A DNA stretch of 64,000 bases from Paenibacillaceae bacterium (GTDB lineage Bacteria; Bacillota; Bacilli; Paenibacillales; Paenibacillaceae). The DNA is taken from the NCBI GenBank assembly GCA_900766135.1, contig CAAFUF010000023.1, positions 186,001 to 250,000 of the forward strand. Direction: 5' to 3'. Shown one piece after another: positions 39,487-48,571 of this stretch. The translations under genes were made by a program, and so were the position numbers. Every line of letters begins with the position of its first letter. The first letter of the stretch is position 1. Under the pieces are notes generated by a model. That model was not told the origin of the DNA. It saw nothing but the letters and a program-made list of their open reading frames with translations, and ran no database searches.

Positions 39487-40328
39487 CCAAGCACTACGGC
39501 CCGAAAATCGCCTGCGACCGGATTTCCCTTACGCTTCGTCCCGGCGTGTACGGCCTGCTGGGCGCCAACGGCGCCGGCAAAACGACGCTGATGCGGATGA
39601 TGTGCGGGGTGCTGGCCCCGACGTCCGGCACCATCGCTTATGAAGGCATCGACGTAAGCCACGAGGATTACCGCGACGCATTGGGATATTTGCCGCAGGA
39701 TTTCGGGTATTACCCCGAATTTTCGGCGCTGGATTTCATGCTTTACATCGCCACACTGAAGGGGCTGCCCAAGCCGCGCGCCGTTGAGACATCGCGGGAA
39801 CTGCTGGAACTGGTGTCGCTGGAGAAGGAGGCAACCAAGAAGATCAAAACCTTCTCCGGAGGCATGAAACAACGGCTTGGCATCGCGCAGGCGATGTTGA
39901 ACGACCCCAGGATTTTGATTTTGGATGAGCCGACGGCCGGTCTGGATCCGAAAGAACGGGTGCGCTTCCGCAATTTGATTTCCCGGCTTGGCGCGGACCG
40001 TATCGTCCTGTTGTCCACCCATATCGTCTCGGACGTGGAACACATTGCGGACCTCATCCTGGTGATGAAAGACGGCCAGCTCATCCATCAGGGGACCTTG
40101 GAGGAGATTATCCGAACCATACAGGGCAAAGTGTGGGAATGCACCGTTCCGCAAGCGTCGGCGGATGTTTTGTGCGATAAGCATCTGGTCGTTAATCTGC
40201 GGCAAGAGGGAGCGGACGTGTTCTTGCGTCTGGTGTGCGAGGAGAAGCCCGGCGACTCGGCGGTCCCCGTACACGCTACGCTGGAGGATCTTTATCTTTA
40301 TTATTTCAGCGAGGTGAGCGAGCGATGA
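39462..40328 (+). CDS. ABC transporter ATP-binding protein
   Basis: This 288-residue ATPase has Walker A GANGAGKTT, signature FSGGMKQRLGIAQAML, Walker B ILILDEP and switch His in LSTHIVSD. It has a C-terminal extension of about 70 residues. It is probably the partner of the permease encoded 3' with an ATGA overlap. In the sigma-Y operon of Bacillus the corresponding pair is YxlF/YxlG. Substrate is unknown; export or immunity is likely. Confidence 0.94.
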   Translation: MGLILDRVTKHYGPKIACDRISLTLRPGVYGLLGANGAGKTTLMRMMCGVLAPTSGTIAYEGIDVSHEDYRDALGYLPQDFGYYPEFSALDFMLYIATLKGLPKPRAVETSRELLELVSLEKEATKKIKTFSGGMKQRLGIAQAMLNDPRILILDEPTAGLDPKERVRFRNLISRLGADRIVLLSTHIVSDVEHIADLILVMKDGQLIHQGTLEEIIRTIQGKVWECTVPQASADVLCDKHLVVNLRQEGADVFLRLVCEEKPGDSAVPVHATLEDLYLYYFSEVSER

Positions 40329-41542
40329 ACGGCTTTTGGAGCCTGGTCGGTTTCGAATATCGAAAAATATTGCGCAAAAAAAGCGTGGTTATTACCTTGC
40401 TGCTGGCGATTATCTTATCCTTGATCAGTTGTTGGGGGACGCTGCTCGGCAACTATTACATCGAAGGCAAGCGGTTCGAGTCCCATTATGAAGGCATGAT
40501 CAAGGACCGGACTTACGCCCGGTCGCTTGCCGGCCGGGAGCTCGACGCGGGATTGATCCTGGAAGCGGCTCAGGCCTATGCACGGATCCCGGAAGCTGTC
40601 CTGTATCAAGGGACCGAGGAATATCAGACGTCGGCCCGGAAGTACAGCGGGATTTACTCCATCAGCCGCGCGATTTACAACACCGACTCACGGCGGTTCA
40701 ATATGGAGGATTTTCAAGTCCTGACGAAGAAGCAGGCCGAGGATTTCTACACCTTGCGCCGGGAAAAACAGACGTTGGCCGTAGAACAGACGCAGATGAG
40801 CGATAAAAGCAAGGAGGCGGTGCTGGCGCTGGACGATCGGGTGAAAACGCCGTTTACTTTCTCTTATACCGACGGCTATACGCGTTTCTTTACCCTGATG
40901 TACTCCGAAGGCCTGTTGGCCGCGTTCGTGATGGCGATTTGCATCGCTCCGCTGTTTTCGGCCGAATATGCCACCGGAGCCGATCAACTCATTCTCGCTT
41001 CGAAGCACGGGAAACGCAGGCTGATTCAAGCCAAATTATTAACGGGCTTTTCGTTGGCGGCCGCGATAACCCTGACCCTGACCGCATTGAGTTATTTCCT
41101 GTCGATGCTCACCTTCGGCTTTGACGGCGGAAACGCGCCGCTGCAGCTTTACTACCCCATGTCGCCCTATCCGCTGACGATGGGGCAGACGGCGCTGCTC
41201 TTATCGATTTGCATCTTGTTCGCTTGTTTGCTGACCGCGGCGATTACGATGCTCCTGTCCGCAAAACTAAAGTCTCCGTTTGGCGTCATCGTTCTGATCA
41301 GCCTGTTGCTTGTCGTACCCATGTTCATCCAGGTATCGTACGATCCCGTATGGCTATCCAATCTTGTCCATCTTCTGCCGACGTACATGATGGATTTTGG
41401 TCCCGTGACCAGCCCGATCCAGTATGAAGTGCTTGGATTGGTTGTCCACCCGTACGTGGTTATGCCGTTGTTTGCCGCCGTAGTAAGCATCCTGCTTGCG
41501 CCGCTGGCCTATCTTGCCTTCAAGCACCATCAGATCGTTTAG
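40325..41542 (+). CDS. ABC transporter permease
   Basis: This 405-residue protein has a first membrane segment (about 20-38), a soluble extracellular region of about 170 residues, then about five more membrane segments, as in ABC-2 permeases with a large loop. The start is the ATG at 40325, overlapping the ATPase stop (ATGA); an upstream in-frame extension lies within the ATPase gene. The operon of sigma, membrane protein, ATPase and permease ends here. Confidence 0.88.
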   Translation: MNGFWSLVGFEYRKILRKKSVVITLLLAIILSLISCWGTLLGNYYIEGKRFESHYEGMIKDRTYARSLAGRELDAGLILEAAQAYARIPEAVLYQGTEEYQTSARKYSGIYSISRAIYNTDSRRFNMEDFQVLTKKQAEDFYTLRREKQTLAVEQTQMSDKSKEAVLALDDRVKTPFTFSYTDGYTRFFTLMYSEGLLAAFVMAICIAPLFSAEYATGADQLILASKHGKRRLIQAKLLTGFSLAAAITLTLTALSYFLSMLTFGFDGGNAPLQLYYPMSPYPLTMGQTALLLSICILFACLLTAAITMLLSAKLKSPFGVIVLISLLLVVPMFIQVSYDPVWLSNLVHLLPTYMMDFGPVTSPIQYEVLGLVVHPYVVMPLFAAVVSILLAPLAYLAFKHHQIV

Positions 41543-41551
41543 CCGTCTCGG

Positions 41552-42346
41552 TTATTTCGCCTCCATCTGCAGCGCCTTGCGCGCGGCTTCTTTCAAGGCG
41601 GCCAACATTTGCAAGTATGGATGGGGCCCGTAACTGACGCGGGCGACGCCTAACTCGGCCAGCTCGCGGGGCGAAGGCGAGGACGCGCCGCCAACCATGA
41701 GGTTGACCGGGAGCGGGGACGATTGGCACAAAGCCTCGATCAACCGCAGGTCACCCAGGCCCGGCGCGAACAAACCGTTGGCTCCGGCTTCGGCATAAGC
41801 ATGGGCGCGGCGAATGGCCTCATCCACATGCGTCTCCCGATGCGCGGAAGGATCGGTTTGGAAGAACACGTCGCACCGCGCGTTGAGGAATAAAGGCACG
41901 CCGGTGCCTGCCGCGGCTTCACGGGCCGCGGCAATCCGCCGGCTTTGCTCCTCCGCAGGGTACAGCCCGCCTCCCGCGATTCGCTGATCCTCGATATTGA
42001 TTCCGACGGCTCCGGCTTCAATAATCCGGCGTACGTTTGTACGCACATCGTTTACCGCCGGCCCGTAGCCGCTTTCGATATCGACCGTTACCGGGAGGTC
42101 GGGGATAACGCGGACAATGCGCTCCAGGTTGGCCAGCACGAGGTCGAACGGCAGCTGTTCGCCGTCCTCGGAGCCATGGGCGGCGGCGACGGACCAGCTT
42201 CCCGTCGCAATCGCCTTGGCTCCGGTATCCCTCAACGCCAAAGCGCTCCCGGCATCCCATACGTTAAATAACACCAGCGGTTCACCCGGGACATGCAGTT
42301 CTGCCAGGGTACGGGCTTGTTCAATTTGCTTGGTTCGTTGCGGCAT
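41552..42346 (-). CDS. Isocitrate lyase/PEP mutase family protein
   Basis: This 264-residue TIM barrel has the family blocks LFNVWDAGSALALRDTGAKAIATGS, LPVTVDIESGYG and AVGINIEDQ. The KKCGH-type catalytic motif of isocitrate lyase is absent, so it is not that enzyme. It could be a PEP mutase, oxaloacetate hydrolase or 2-methylisocitrate lyase relative, or another carboxyphosphonate-type enzyme. It is downstream of and overlaps the ada gene by 26 bp, with no obvious functional link. Confidence 0.88.
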   Translation of the reverse strand: MPQRTKQIEQARTLAELHVPGEPLVLFNVWDAGSALALRDTGAKAIATGSWSVAAAHGSEDGEQLPFDLVLANLERIVRVIPDLPVTVDIESGYGPAVNDVRTNVRRIIEAGAVGINIEDQRIAGGGLYPAEEQSRRIAAAREAAAGTGVPLFLNARCDVFFQTDPSAHRETHVDEAIRRAHAYAEAGANGLFAPGLGDLRLIEALCQSSPLPVNLMVGGASSPSPRELAELGVARVSYGPHPYLQMLAALKEAARKALQMEAK

Positions 42347-43400
42347 CCTGCGTTCCTCCTCCGTGTTTCTCGTGATTCAGCAGCCAGCTTTTGCGCGACA
42401 ATCCGCCGCCGTAGCCCCCGAGATCGCCATTCGCGTTGATGACGCGGTGGCAGGGGATGACGAGCGCCAGTTGATTGGCTCCGTTGGCTTGAGCGACGGC
42501 GCGGAACGCCGCCGGACGGCCGACCTCCGCCGCCAGTTCGGCGTACGATCGCGTCTCCCCGGGCGGGATTTGCCGCAGCCGCGCCCAAACCTGCTGCTGA
42601 AACGGCGTGCCGAGCAGCCGCAAAGGCGTGGCGAAGGCGGCCAGCCGCCCGTCGAAGTACAGGGCGAGTTCCCGCTCGATCGAGCGAATGGGCCCGGTGA
42701 CGCCGGGGATGATCGCGGATTTCGTCCGGAGCCGGAGCCGTTCCACTTCGCGTTCAAGCCCGCGGCGGTCGACGAATTCCAGCAGGTACAACGCTTTCTC
42801 ATCGGCGATCGCGATCATGGGTCCCAGCGGGGTGTCGATCCACGAGGCCCGCAGCACCCGGCTTTCTTCGAGGCGAGTCGGGGCGGCTCCCATGATCCGG
42901 GAAAAAGCGTCCCGGAATCCGCTGCTCGATTCGTATCCCGTGGAGAGCTGGGCGTCGATGACCGGCAGGCCGGAGCGGATATTCTTTAGCGCCAGGCCCA
43001 TGCGCCGGGAGCGGGCGTATTCCACGAAGGTCATGCCGAAGCGCTTCTTGAATTGGCGGCGCGCCGTGGACGCATCGACGGACAGCTGCCGAAAGTCCTC
43101 GTCCCTCCAACGCTTCTCCGGATGGGCTTCCACCGCTTCCACCAGCTGCCGGACCAGGTCGGAGACGTGGTTCGGATGGGACAGCGGACGGCAGCGCTGG
43201 CAAGGCCGGAACGAGGCGAGCAGCGCTTCCTTGGCGGTTTCGTAAAACTCGCAGTTTTCGAACTTCGGTTTGCGCGCCGGGCAGGTCGGGCGGCAGAAGA
43301 CGCCGGTCGTTTTGACGCCGACGTAGAACACGCCTTCATATTCCGTTTTTTTCTCCAATAAAGCTTGATAGAATTCCTCTTTCCGTTCTGCGGGAATCAT
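42321..43400 (-). CDS. ada: Bifunctional Ada: methylphosphotriester sensor, AraC activator and O6-methylguanine methyltransferase
   Basis: This 359-residue protein has an N-terminal zinc domain with Cys36, Cys40, Cys67 and Cys70 (GVFCRPTC…FRPCQRC), where the first Cys accepts a methyl group from phosphotriesters. An AraC helix-turn-helix region follows (about 90-185), and then the C-terminal methyltransferase domain (about 190-355) with active Cys317 in PCHRV. Both repair activities and the activator region are thus on one chain, as in Escherichia coli Ada, while Bacillus subtilis splits them into AdaA and AdaB. A minus-strand TATAAT lies about 40 bp upstream. Confidence 0.96.
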   Translation of the reverse strand: MIPAERKEEFYQALLEKKTEYEGVFYVGVKTTGVFCRPTCPARKPKFENCEFYETAKEALLASFRPCQRCRPLSHPNHVSDLVRQLVEAVEAHPEKRWRDEDFRQLSVDASTARRQFKKRFGMTFVEYARSRRMGLALKNIRSGLPVIDAQLSTGYESSSGFRDAFSRIMGAAPTRLEESRVLRASWIDTPLGPMIAIADEKALYLLEFVDRRGLEREVERLRLRTKSAIIPGVTGPIRSIERELALYFDGRLAAFATPLRLLGTPFQQQVWARLRQIPPGETRSYAELAAEVGRPAAFRAVAQANGANQLALVIPCHRVINANGDLGGYGGGLSRKSWLLNHEKHGGGTQDAATNQAN

Positions 43401-43604
43401 GCGGCCGGGGCCTCCTTGGCTTCAGTTTGTGACCTTATTATACCGTCCTCGACAAGTCGATGCCGCCGAAAATCGGGCATTGATTTTTTTGTGCAATCCC
43501 GGCAGAATCCGGTCAAGACTTCCATTGTAGGCGAGGGAGATTTGTTATATGATATCATGGTAAATTGGGTGAACGCGCTAGAATTCCGGGGGTGCCCGCG
43601 AGCC

Positions 43605-43788
43605 TAACGCTTGCCGCAGCGCTTAAGTCAGCCCCAATCGCCGTATTTGCCATATTAACGCTGCTCACCGTGCTTATCCTTTACTTTCAGGGTCGATATG
43701 AGGCAGATTCATCGAAATAGCGATCCACAGCGTCGTTAGAATTTGCGTAGCGGGGAAATCGGCTTAATAGCGCTTCTCATCCGCGTTA
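43605..43788. repeat. Intergenic four-site element (array E)
   Basis: The repeat is TAACGC…GCTTA, 21 bp. Direct copies lie at 43605-43625 and 43656-43676 (51 bp apart). Inverted copies lie at 43718-43738 and 43768-43788 (50 bp apart). The middle step is 62 bp. The repeat is related to that of array D. It lies between ada and aguA and has no coding frame I would accept. Confidence 0.78.
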
Positions 43789-43850
43789 GAGCATGAGGGC
43801 GTTTCGGATTGAGCTTAAAAACGATAATAATTATGGGTGTGGGGGAAACG

Positions 43851-44900
43851 ATGTATCCTAAAGACTTGAATTATAAAATGCCGGCCGAATGGGCGCCGCA
43901 TGAACGTACTTTCATCTCCTGGCCGGTGCAGGAGTCCATGGTCTATCCTGACCGGTATGCCGAGGTGTGCGACGGGTATGCCGAATTTATTGCGGCGATT
44001 GCCGAATTCGAACCGATCACCGTCGTCGTGAATCCGGACGATTTGCCAAAGGTAAAAGCCCGCTTCGAGCAGGACCCGAATACGGGCCGCATTTCCTTTT
44101 TGCCGATCAAGCATAACGACGCCTGGCTGCGCGACAACGGCCCGACGTTCCTCGTCAATCCGGAAGGCGAGTTGGCCGGGGTCAAGTGGGGATTTAACGC
44201 CTGGGGCGGCAAATATTCCCCATGGGATCTGGATGATGCGGTGGCGCCGCAAATTCTCGAAGCCGTGAACGTCAGACGCTTTGACGCGCCGCTGGTGCTG
44301 GAGGGCGGCTCCATCCATACGGACGGGGAAGGCACGCTGCTGACCACCGAGGAGTGCCTGCTGAACAAGAACCGTAACCCGCATATGAGCCGGGAAGAAA
44401 TCGAAGCGGCGGTCAAAAACTTCACGAACGTCGACCAAATCGTCTGGCTGAAACGCGGCCTAAGCGGGGACGAGACGGACGGACACGTTGACAACGTGGC
44501 TTGCTTCGCCGCGCCGGGCAAGGTGATCCTGCAGGTGTGCGACGATCCAAGCGACGATAATTATGCCATCACGCAGGAAAATATCGCCATCCTCAGCGCA
44601 GCGACGGATGCCCAAGGCCGCAAGCTGGAGATCATTCCGATCCCGCAGCCGCCGCAGGCGTTCTACGAGGATAGCCGGTTGACGCTGAGCTATTTGAACT
44701 TTTACTTCGTCAACGACGGCATCATTTTGCCGGTATTTGGCGGGGCTGCGGCGGAAACCGACCGTCAGGCCGTGGGGGTGCTGAGCGAGACGTTCCCGGA
44801 TCGCAAGATCCGCACCGTCGACGGCATGGCCATCATCCGCGAAGGCGGCAACGTGCATTGCGCGACGCAGCAAATGGCGGCTAGACGCCCATCAATTTAG
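43851..44900 (+). CDS. aguA: Agmatine deiminase
   Basis: This 349-residue enzyme begins MPAEWAPHERTFISWPVQ, typical of the peptidylarginine-deiminase-like family. It contains the substrate-binding segments HNDAWLRDNGPTFLVN and GGSIHTDGEGTLLTTEECLLN, then GDETDGHVDNVACF. The catalytic Cys is Cys337 in NVHCATQQ. It converts agmatine to N-carbamoylputrescine and ammonia. The ATG at 43851 has GGGGGAAAC upstream; an earlier TTG at 43809 would add 14 residues. The next gene is its pathway partner. Confidence 0.96.
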   Translation: MYPKDLNYKMPAEWAPHERTFISWPVQESMVYPDRYAEVCDGYAEFIAAIAEFEPITVVVNPDDLPKVKARFEQDPNTGRISFLPIKHNDAWLRDNGPTFLVNPEGELAGVKWGFNAWGGKYSPWDLDDAVAPQILEAVNVRRFDAPLVLEGGSIHTDGEGTLLTTEECLLNKNRNPHMSREEIEAAVKNFTNVDQIVWLKRGLSGDETDGHVDNVACFAAPGKVILQVCDDPSDDNYAITQENIAILSAATDAQGRKLEIIPIPQPPQAFYEDSRLTLSYLNFYFVNDGIILPVFGGAAAETDRQAVGVLSETFPDRKIRTVDGMAIIREGGNVHCATQQMAARRPSI

Positions 44901-44923
44901 CGAAGGGGGATTCGATCAACGAC

Positions 44924-45802
44924 ATGAGAAACGTAAAAGTAGCGGCAACGCAAATGAGCTGCTCGTCCAATAAAGAAGAAAATATCGCCAAGGCGGATCA
45001 ACTGGTACGGGAAGCGGCCCGGCAGGGAGCGCAGATTATTTTGCTGCAGGAGCTGTTCGAAACCCCTTATTTCTGCCAAAAAGAAAAGTCCGACTACTAC
45101 GTCTACGCGACCGAACTCGAGGAGAACGCAGCAATCCAGCATTTCCGCAAGGTCGCCAAGGAATTGGAAGTGGTCCTGCCGATCAGCTTCTACGAGAAAA
45201 AGAACAACGCCCGCTACAACTCGCTGGCCGTCATCGACGCCGACGGCGAAGTGCTGGGCCGTTACCGCAAGAGCCATATCCCGGACGGGCCGGGGTATGA
45301 GGAGAAATTTTACTTTAATCCGGGCGACACCGGGTTTAAAGTGTGGAAGACGCGTTACGCCAAAATCGGCGTCGGCGTCTGCTGGGATCAGTGGTACCCG
45401 GAAGCGGCCCGCTGCATGGCGCTGATGGGCGCCGAGCTGCTGTTCTACCCGACGGCGATCGGTTCCGAACCGCAGGACGGCTCGATCGACTCCAAGGATC
45501 ACTGGCAGATGTGCATGCTGGGGCATGCCGCTTCCAACCTGGTTCCGGTCATCGCTTCGAACCGCGTCGGCATAGAAACCGACGAAGATTCGAGCATCAC
45601 GTTCTACGGCTCGTCCTTCATCGCCGGGCCGCAAGGCAACAAGGTCGCTGAAGCCGACCGTACGGAAGAGACCGTGCTCGTGGCGGAATTTGACTTGGGC
45701 CAGCTGGAGATCCAGCGCATCGAGTGGGGCATCTTCCGCGACCGCCGGCCGGATCTGTACAAGATCATTACCTCTTACGACGGCGAGCTTCGCATCGACT
45801 AA
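44924..45802 (+). CDS. aguB: N-carbamoylputrescine amidase
   Basis: This 292-residue nitrilase-superfamily enzyme has the Glu-Lys-Cys triad: Glu43 in LLQELFETPYF, Lys116 in GRYRKSHIPDGPGYEEKFYF and Cys153 in GVGVCWDQWYPEAAR. The sequence pattern is that of AguB. It hydrolyses N-carbamoylputrescine to putrescine, CO2 and ammonia. With aguA 23 bp upstream it makes putrescine from agmatine. A clear terminator follows. Confidence 0.97.
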   Translation: MRNVKVAATQMSCSSNKEENIAKADQLVREAARQGAQIILLQELFETPYFCQKEKSDYYVYATELEENAAIQHFRKVAKELEVVLPISFYEKKNNARYNSLAVIDADGEVLGRYRKSHIPDGPGYEEKFYFNPGDTGFKVWKTRYAKIGVGVCWDQWYPEAARCMALMGAELLFYPTAIGSEPQDGSIDSKDHWQMCMLGHAASNLVPVIASNRVGIETDEDSSITFYGSSFIAGPQGNKVAEADRTEETVLVAEFDLGQLEIQRIEWGIFRDRRPDLYKIITSYDGELRID

Positions 45803-45829
45803 ACCGCATAAGCAACGCCAGATCGTGCA

Positions 45830-45867
45830 GCCCCCAATTCCACCGTACCTTGTGATTGGGGGCTTTT
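45830..45867 (+). terminator. Rho-independent terminator
   Basis: GCCCCCAAT pairs with ATTGGGGGC and is followed by TTTT. Confidence 0.9.
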
Positions 45868-45890
45868 GCCGATGCGGCGGATAATGAACA

Positions 45891-45920
45891 GGCATGCTTC
45901 GATGAAGATCGAGGCATGCC
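45891..45920. repeat. Inverted repeat upstream of the EamA gene
   Basis: GGCATGCTTCGAT and ATCGAGGCATGCC form a 13-bp stem with one mismatch and a 4-base loop. No T-tract follows. TACAAT at 45926-45931 could be a -10, so this may be an operator rather than a terminator. Confidence 0.55.
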
Positions 45921-45999
45921 CGTGATACAATCAAGATCGTTAGTGATCCGGGTTACGTTATTAAATATGCCCGACAGATCATAGAAAGAAGGGATAAGA

Positions 46000-46959
46000 G
46001 TGGGACGTTCGCTGTATTTGGCCTTAATTTTGCTTAGTTTGATCTGGGGCGGTTCGTTTTTCTTCATCAAAATCCTGCTGCCCGACTTCGGGCCCTGGAC
46101 GGTGGCGTTCCTGCGTTCCGCCTTCGGGCTGGCGACGATTACGGGCGTGATGCTCGTCTTGCGCAAGCCGTTCGGGTTCCTTTCGATCCCTTGGCTGGCG
46201 ATGGTCATCATGGCGCTGATCAACACGGCGATTCCGTGGGCGTTGATCGGCTTCAGCGAGACGCGGCTGACGAGCAGCCTGGCGTCGGTGCTCAACGCCA
46301 CAACCCCGCTCTGGACGCTGGTGGTGGGCGTCGTATTCTTCCGCGTCGCCACGAGCCGCATGCAATGGGCTGGCATGGGGATCGCCTTCCTCGGCCTGCT
46401 CGTGCTTGTCGGCGTCAGCCCGACCTCGCTTGCCTCGGTAGATCTGCTCGGATTCGCCTGTATGCTGGCGGCAACGCTCAGTTATGCCGTCGGCACGCAC
46501 CTGTCCAAGCGGTTGTCCGGCGGTCTATCGATGTATCAGGTGACCTTCGGCACGTTGATCAGCGCGATGGCCGGCAGCGGTCTTATGGCGCTGACGGTCG
46601 AAAGGGACTCGCTGGCCCCGCTCGCTTCGCTCCCCACGCTTGGCGCGGTGATCGGGCTGGGCGTGTTTGGCTCGGGAGTGGCCTATATTTTGTTTTACTT
46701 CATGGTGCAAAAGGGGACTCCTCAATTCGCCACTACCGTCACGTATCTCGTTCCGGCCAGCGCGATTCTCTGGGGATTCACGCTGTTGAACGAACCGGTG
46801 AGCTGGCGCTTGTTGGCCGGGCTGGTGTTCATCCTCGGCGGGGTGTACCTGGCGAACCGCGGCGGCTCGCGCAGCACCGGGCAGGAGGTCAAGGGCCGGG
46901 CACACCCCGCTGTCTCCGACCCGGATGCGGCGGCCCTCCCTGCGAAACGATCTCGGTAG
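46000..46959 (+). CDS. EamA/DMT-family transporter
   Basis: This 319-residue protein has about ten membrane segments in two repeats of the EamA type: IWGGSFFFIKILLPDFGPWTVAFLRSAFG in the first half and GVAYILFYFMVQKGTPQFATTVTYLVPASAILWGFTLLNEPVSWRLLAGLVFILGGVYLANR in the second. These typically export metabolites or amino acids. The GTG at 46000 has GAAGGGAT upstream. It has no visible partner and is followed by the convergent aminotransferase gene. Confidence 0.9.
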   Translation: MGRSLYLALILLSLIWGGSFFFIKILLPDFGPWTVAFLRSAFGLATITGVMLVLRKPFGFLSIPWLAMVIMALINTAIPWALIGFSETRLTSSLASVLNATTPLWTLVVGVVFFRVATSRMQWAGMGIAFLGLLVLVGVSPTSLASVDLLGFACMLAATLSYAVGTHLSKRLSGGLSMYQVTFGTLISAMAGSGLMALTVERDSLAPLASLPTLGAVIGLGVFGSGVAYILFYFMVQKGTPQFATTVTYLVPASAILWGFTLLNEPVSWRLLAGLVFILGGVYLANRGGSRSTGQEVKGRAHPAVSDPDAAALPAKRSR

Positions 46960-47023
46960 TTCCCTCGCCGGAAGCTTTGGGGACTACCCTATCCGCGATG
47001 AAGAAACGGCTCTTCGACGCTCG

Positions 47024-48571
47024 CTACAAGAGATGAATGGTTCGGCGGGCTTCCTCCGCAAGGCTCCCCCTGCCGATGGCGCTGGGATCCGGCAAGCGAA
47101 ACCATTCGTCCAGGTTGATCCGGGGTTCTCCTCGCCGATGCCTCCACTCATTGGTCCGCGGATCGTAGGCATAATCCCCGGCCCAATCTCGACCATGGGC
47201 GGCCACCTGACGAAGCGCGTATCCCACATAGGCGACCTCGCCGGCCGTCATCATCGGATGAAGGGAGATCCGTACCCAGCCGGGCTTCGAGGTGTAGTCG
47301 CCGCCGGCGATCCGGCGGGCGATCCGCTGCGAGGCGGACTGATCGATGCCAAGCAGATAGTGGCCGTACGTTCCCGCGCAGGAGCAGCCGCCGCGTGCCT
47401 GGATGCCGAAGCGGTCGTTCAGCAGCTTTACGATCAGATTATAATGGATCGGCTCCAAGGTGAACGAGACGATTCCCAAACGCTCGCGGCTATGCCCGCC
47501 CAGGATGTTCAGGCCCGGGACGGCTTCCAGCTCCGTCAGCAGCCGGTCCGTCAGCTCCCGCTCCCGGCGCAGCAGGCGGCCGGCGCCCATCTGCTCCTTG
47601 AGCCGCAGGCATAACGCGGTACGGGTCGCCTGCATCACCCCCGGCGTGCCGCCATCCTCCCGCGATTCGGCGTCGGCCAAGTACTGGACTTCGCCCCAGG
47701 GGCTGGTCCAGGACACCGTGCCGCCTCCCGGGCGGTCCGGCGACGCCCCCGTGCCCGCGCCTAGCCCCGCATCCATCACCAGCACCCCGCCCGTGCCGGG
47801 GCCGCCCAGGAATTTATGCGGGGAGAAGAGGAGGGCGTCGAGCCGCTCTTCCGGCGCTCCCGGCGGATGCATGTCGATCGGCGCGTACGGCGCGCTGGCG
47901 GAGAAATCGATCACGCAAATGCCGCCATGCTGATGCATCACCCGCGCGAGTTGGCGAACCGGCGTGACGAAGCCCGTCACATTGGAACAAGCGGTAAACG
48001 CGCCGATTTTAACGCGGCGGTCCCGATAGCGGCGGAGCAGGCAGTCCAGCCGATCGGGATCGACGCGGCCGTCGGCCCCCGGCGGGAGGCATACGACTTC
48101 GCCGATCGTTTCCGCCCAGGAGATGTGGTTGGAGTGATGCTCCATATGCGTGATGAAAATAACCGGCCGCTCCCGACCGGCCATTCCGCTCCGGTAAGCC
48201 GCCCGCCAAGCGGCGGGGGCCTTCAATCCGAGCAGGCGTTGCAGCTTGTTCACCGCGCCCGTCATCCCTGTTCCCTCGAACAACAGGATGTCATTCGGGC
48301 CGGCCTGGACGTGGTGCTTGACGATCCGCTTGGCCTCCTCATAAGCGGCGGTCATGGCGGTGCCGGTCAAGCTGGCGGCGGTGTGGGGATTGCCCGCAAG
48401 CGGTCCCAGCTCCCCGGTCAGCTTCAGTTCAATCGGCCGATACAGGCGGCCGCTGGCTGCCCAATCGGCATACAGCAGCGTTTGCGTCCCGTACGGCGTT
48501 ACATATCGGTGGCGGTAGCCGACCGTATTTTCACGGTAAACTTCGAATTCCAATTCTTCTGTCTCCAGCAA
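47024..48571 (-). CDS. Class V aminotransferase (cysteine desulfurase-like)
   Basis: This protein of about 515 residues is a PLP-dependent class V aminotransferase. The PLP lysine is in LLFSPHKFLGGPGTGG, with HMEHHSNHISW upstream and ACSNVTGFV for the cofactor site. It is longer than typical cysteine desulfurases (about 400), with an N-terminal extension of about 50 residues and an 80-residue C-terminal segment ending in WRHRRGEPRINLDEWFRLP. A Cys in RGGCSCAG occurs where the family's catalytic Cys lies. The product or substrate is unknown. The TTG at 48571 has AGGGGGAG upstream; the GTG at 48604 is the other choice. Confidence 0.85.
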   Translation of the reverse strand: MLETEELEFEVYRENTVGYRHRYVTPYGTQTLLYADWAASGRLYRPIELKLTGELGPLAGNPHTAASLTGTAMTAAYEEAKRIVKHHVQAGPNDILLFEGTGMTGAVNKLQRLLGLKAPAAWRAAYRSGMAGRERPVIFITHMEHHSNHISWAETIGEVVCLPPGADGRVDPDRLDCLLRRYRDRRVKIGAFTACSNVTGFVTPVRQLARVMHQHGGICVIDFSASAPYAPIDMHPPGAPEERLDALLFSPHKFLGGPGTGGVLVMDAGLGAGTGASPDRPGGGTVSWTSPWGEVQYLADAESREDGGTPGVMQATRTALCLRLKEQMGAGRLLRRERELTDRLLTELEAVPGLNILGGHSRERLGIVSFTLEPIHYNLIVKLLNDRFGIQARGGCSCAGTYGHYLLGIDQSASQRIARRIAGGDYTSKPGWVRISLHPMMTAGEVAYVGYALRQVAAHGRDWAGDYAYDPRTNEWRHRRGEPRINLDEWFRLPDPSAIGRGSLAEEARRTIHLL

